The notes under the pieces: generated by a model
What the model was told of the DNA's origin: nothing
Database searches by the model: none
What the model saw: the letters and a program-made list of their open reading frames with translations, nothing else
Part shown: one piece after another, positions 4,784 to 6,658 of the stretch
How the letters are laid out: the number at the start of each line of letters is the position of its first letter
How positions within the stretch are numbered: the stretch's first letter is position 1
Translations under genes and position numbers: made by a program
Source: Saprospiraceae bacterium
GTDB lineage: Bacteria > Bacteroidota > Bacteroidia > Chitinophagales > Saprospiraceae
Assembly (NCBI GenBank): GCA_027009605.1
Contig: JALVCY010000676.1
Span: forward strand, 1-6,658
Direction: 5' to 3'
DNA length: 6,658 nt

Positions 4784-6658
4784 ATGACAAAACTTAAACC
4801 CTTTCTATTTTTTTTCTGCCTTTTCTCCTTTACCGCCACCGCCCAAATCAGTTTAAGCCTAGACGGCTCGGCAGAACGAATTCCTATTAACATCACAGAC
4901 GCTCCACTTTCCATCGAGCTGTGTGAGCTGACCGTTGGGCATCAATATGAAATAACCGCCTTGGCTGATGACTCGGATTGTGTGATTCATGTGCTGAATA
5001 ACAATTCCGCAACTACTATTTTCAATTTTGTAGCCACTTCGTCGTGCCGGACATTGACCTTTAAAAAACAATGTCCGGGCAAGCTGTTTGCGTATGTATC
5101 CGTAGCTGATCTTTCGGCAGAACTACCGGATTTGACAGGAGCAGAAGACAACTTAACGGTGGAGCACGGACTCTCTGCAGAAGAGTTGGTGCAAGGTGTA
5201 CTCATAGGCAATAACTGTTCGATTGATTTGAATGTACAACAACATGGTAACGATGTCCAATTTGGTACTTTTGCACAAGGGCTTTCTTCTATTGGATTTG
5301 ATTCCGGCATCATCATTTCGACCGGTAATATTAGTAATGCCCCCGGCCCGAACAATTCCAGCAGTAAGGGCACCAACGTCCCCGGCAATAATTCGGATAA
5401 TGACCTAAATAATATCGCAACAGAAGATACTTATGATGCTGCGGTCATTGAGTTTGATTTTACACCCATCACCACCGAAGTCCAATTTGAGTATGTATTT
5501 GCGTCCGAGGAATATTGTGAATTTGTCAACAAAGATTACAATGATGTTTTTGGCTTTTTTATTTCGGGGCCGGGCATTTCAGGAACAAAGAATATTGCGG
5601 AAGTCCCCGGCACAGGAGAAAACGTAAGTATTGATAATATTAACCACCTTAAAAACAGTTCTTTTTTCATTCCAAACAGTTCCAGCTGCTCCGGGATTAC
5701 TAATTCGACGGATATTCAATTTGACGGATACACCCAACCACTTGTTGCGAAAGCCACCGTCATCCCTTGTGAGACCTATCACATAAAATTGGCCATTGCG
5801 GATGTAGGAGATGGTATTTATGACTCTGCGGTATTTCTAAAAGCAGGGAGTTTTGATGCCGGGGACATTGTCTCTGTCACCCCGGAAAGCACCATCAATC
5901 AGACCCAAAACGCCCTTGAAGGCTGTAATAATGGATACTTATTATTTGACCGCTCTTGCAGTAATGACATCAATCAACCGTTAACGTTGAGCATCGAAGT
6001 ACTACCTTCCGGCACGGCCAAAGAAGGGATTGATTTTGTGGCTCTTCCGACCACGATTACCATCCCCGCCGGTGCCACCAGAGATAGTATTCCAATCTTT
6101 GCCATAGATGACGGAATGGATGAAGGAGATGAGACCATTGTGGTAGAAATTACCGGGCAATATCCTTGTTACAAGCCCACTGCGGTTATTACCATTTCGG
6201 ATAAGATTCCGGTGATCGTACAAGGTATGGACACGACGCTTTGCGAAAACACTTCTGCAACACTTCGCCCAACGATTCAAGCAGGAATAGCACCCTATTC
6301 TTACCAGTGGAATACCGGAGATACGACGTCCCAGCTGACGCAAAATTTCTCTTCATCACAAAGCATTACATGTACCGTATCCGATGTCTGTCACAATACG
6401 GATTTGGCAGAATTTAACGTGTCTTTAATCCCACCTTCATCCGGAAAAATATCCGGTGATGCCACACTCTGCGACCCCACTTCTCAGGCTCAAATTAATC
6501 TTAGTTTTACGGGCGCAGGCCCTTGGGATGTAACTATAGAAAAAGACAATGCAACTCTTTTCACCAAACAATATTCCCAGGAGACTAGCTCTTTCGATGT
6601 CAACCAAAGTGGTCTATACCGGATTGCATCCATCTCTTCTTACGGCTGTGCAGGAAGC
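4784..6658 (+). CDS. Large secreted choice-of-anchor-L protein with Calx-beta-like and Ig/PKD-like domains (3' end outside window)
   Basis: Open from the ATG at 4784 to the right edge: exactly 625 codons with no stop. Residues 1-20 are a signal peptide (MTKLKPFLFF...FTATA, then QIS). Residues ~21-125 form a beta-rich segment I cannot assign, with cysteines at 47, 66, 88 and 97. Residues ~128-358 match a choice-of-anchor-L domain: LSAEELVQGVLIG, FDSGIIISTGNISNAPGPNN, an acidic/Asn-rich DNDLNNIA, FEYVFASEEY, and DVFGFFISGPGISG. Residues ~375-472 look Calx-beta-like (TAKEGIDFV, ITIPAGATRDSI, DDGMDEGDETIVVEI). Residues ~480-548 are Ig/PKD-like (APYSYQWNTGDTT), followed by a further SGDATLC... Ig-like unit cut by the edge. 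Such proteins usually end in a T9SS sorting domain and are found on or outside the cell in gliding or biofilm-forming Bacteroidota; that part is not visible here. The Asp/Glu-rich loops suggest calcium binding (inference). Divergent to the metalloprotease. Confidence 0.92.
   Translation, partial: MTKLKPFLFFFCLFSFTATAQISLSLDGSAERIPINITDAPLSIELCELTVGHQYEITALADDSDCVIHVLNNNSATTIFNFVATSSCRTLTFKKQCPGKLFAYVSVADLSAELPDLTGAEDNLTVEHGLSAEELVQGVLIGNNCSIDLNVQQHGNDVQFGTFAQGLSSIGFDSGIIISTGNISNAPGPNNSSSKGTNVPGNNSDNDLNNIATEDTYDAAVIEFDFTPITTEVQFEYVFASEEYCEFVNKDYNDVFGFFISGPGISGTKNIAEVPGTGENVSIDNINHLKNSSFFIPNSSSCSGITNSTDIQFDGYTQPLVAKATVIPCETYHIKLAIADVGDGIYDSAVFLKAGSFDAGDIVSVTPESTINQTQNALEGCNNGYLLFDRSCSNDINQPLTLSIEVLPSGTAKEGIDFVALPTTITIPAGATRDSIPIFAIDDGMDEGDETIVVEITGQYPCYKPTAVITISDKIPVIVQGMDTTLCENTSATLRPTIQAGIAPYSYQWNTGDTTSQLTQNFSSSQSITCTVSDVCHNTDLAEFNVSLIPPSSGKISGDATLCDPTSQAQINLSFTGAGPWDVTIEKDNATLFTKQYSQETSSFDVNQSGLYRIASISSYGCAGS

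Overview
The window carries three genes for secreted proteins of a Bacteroidota bacterium, two of them cut by the window edges, plus two non-coding spacers. The assignment to Bacteroidota rests on a C-terminal type IX secretion (T9SS) sorting domain, a cytophagalysin-type M43 metalloprotease, a choice-of-anchor-L protein, TAnnTTTG-type -7 promoter elements and the lack of Shine-Dalgarno sequences ahead of the starts. The domain mix (P-domain-like module, cysteine-bearing Ig-like repeats, Calx-beta, choice-of-anchor L) recalls Saprospiria such as Lewinella or Haliscomenobacter, but that finer placement is an inference.

Layout. Positions 1-2206 (minus strand) hold the first 735 residues of a large secreted protein: signal peptide, P-domain-like module, cysteine-bearing middle region, then an array of ~69-residue Ig-like repeats that runs off the window. 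The last repeats are nearly identical, with a DNA period of exactly 207 bp. Positions 2207-3130 are an AT-rich spacer with no convincing gene. It contains a good promoter match facing the repeat-protein gene, several small hairpins and a long-range 15-bp inverted repeat in the leader of that gene. Positions 3131-4381 (minus) encode a complete 416-residue M43 metalloprotease with signal peptide, HEIGH zinc site, Met-turn and T9SS type A tail. Positions 4382-4783 are a divergent promoter region. From 4784 to the right edge (plus) lies the first 625 residues of a second large secreted protein with choice-of-anchor-L, Calx-beta-like and Ig/PKD-like domains.

All three products carry signal peptides and should leave the cell. 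The protease has its sorting domain in view; the other two would be expected to carry theirs outside the window. They look like a cell-surface or secretome cluster (adhesion, gliding-associated or extracellular protein processing), but nothing here shows that they act together. I see no tRNA, rRNA, CRISPR array, insertion sequence or recognised defence system. The most notable signals are the pattern of synonymous-only change in the 207-bp repeats and the structured, promoter-bearing 924-bp spacer.
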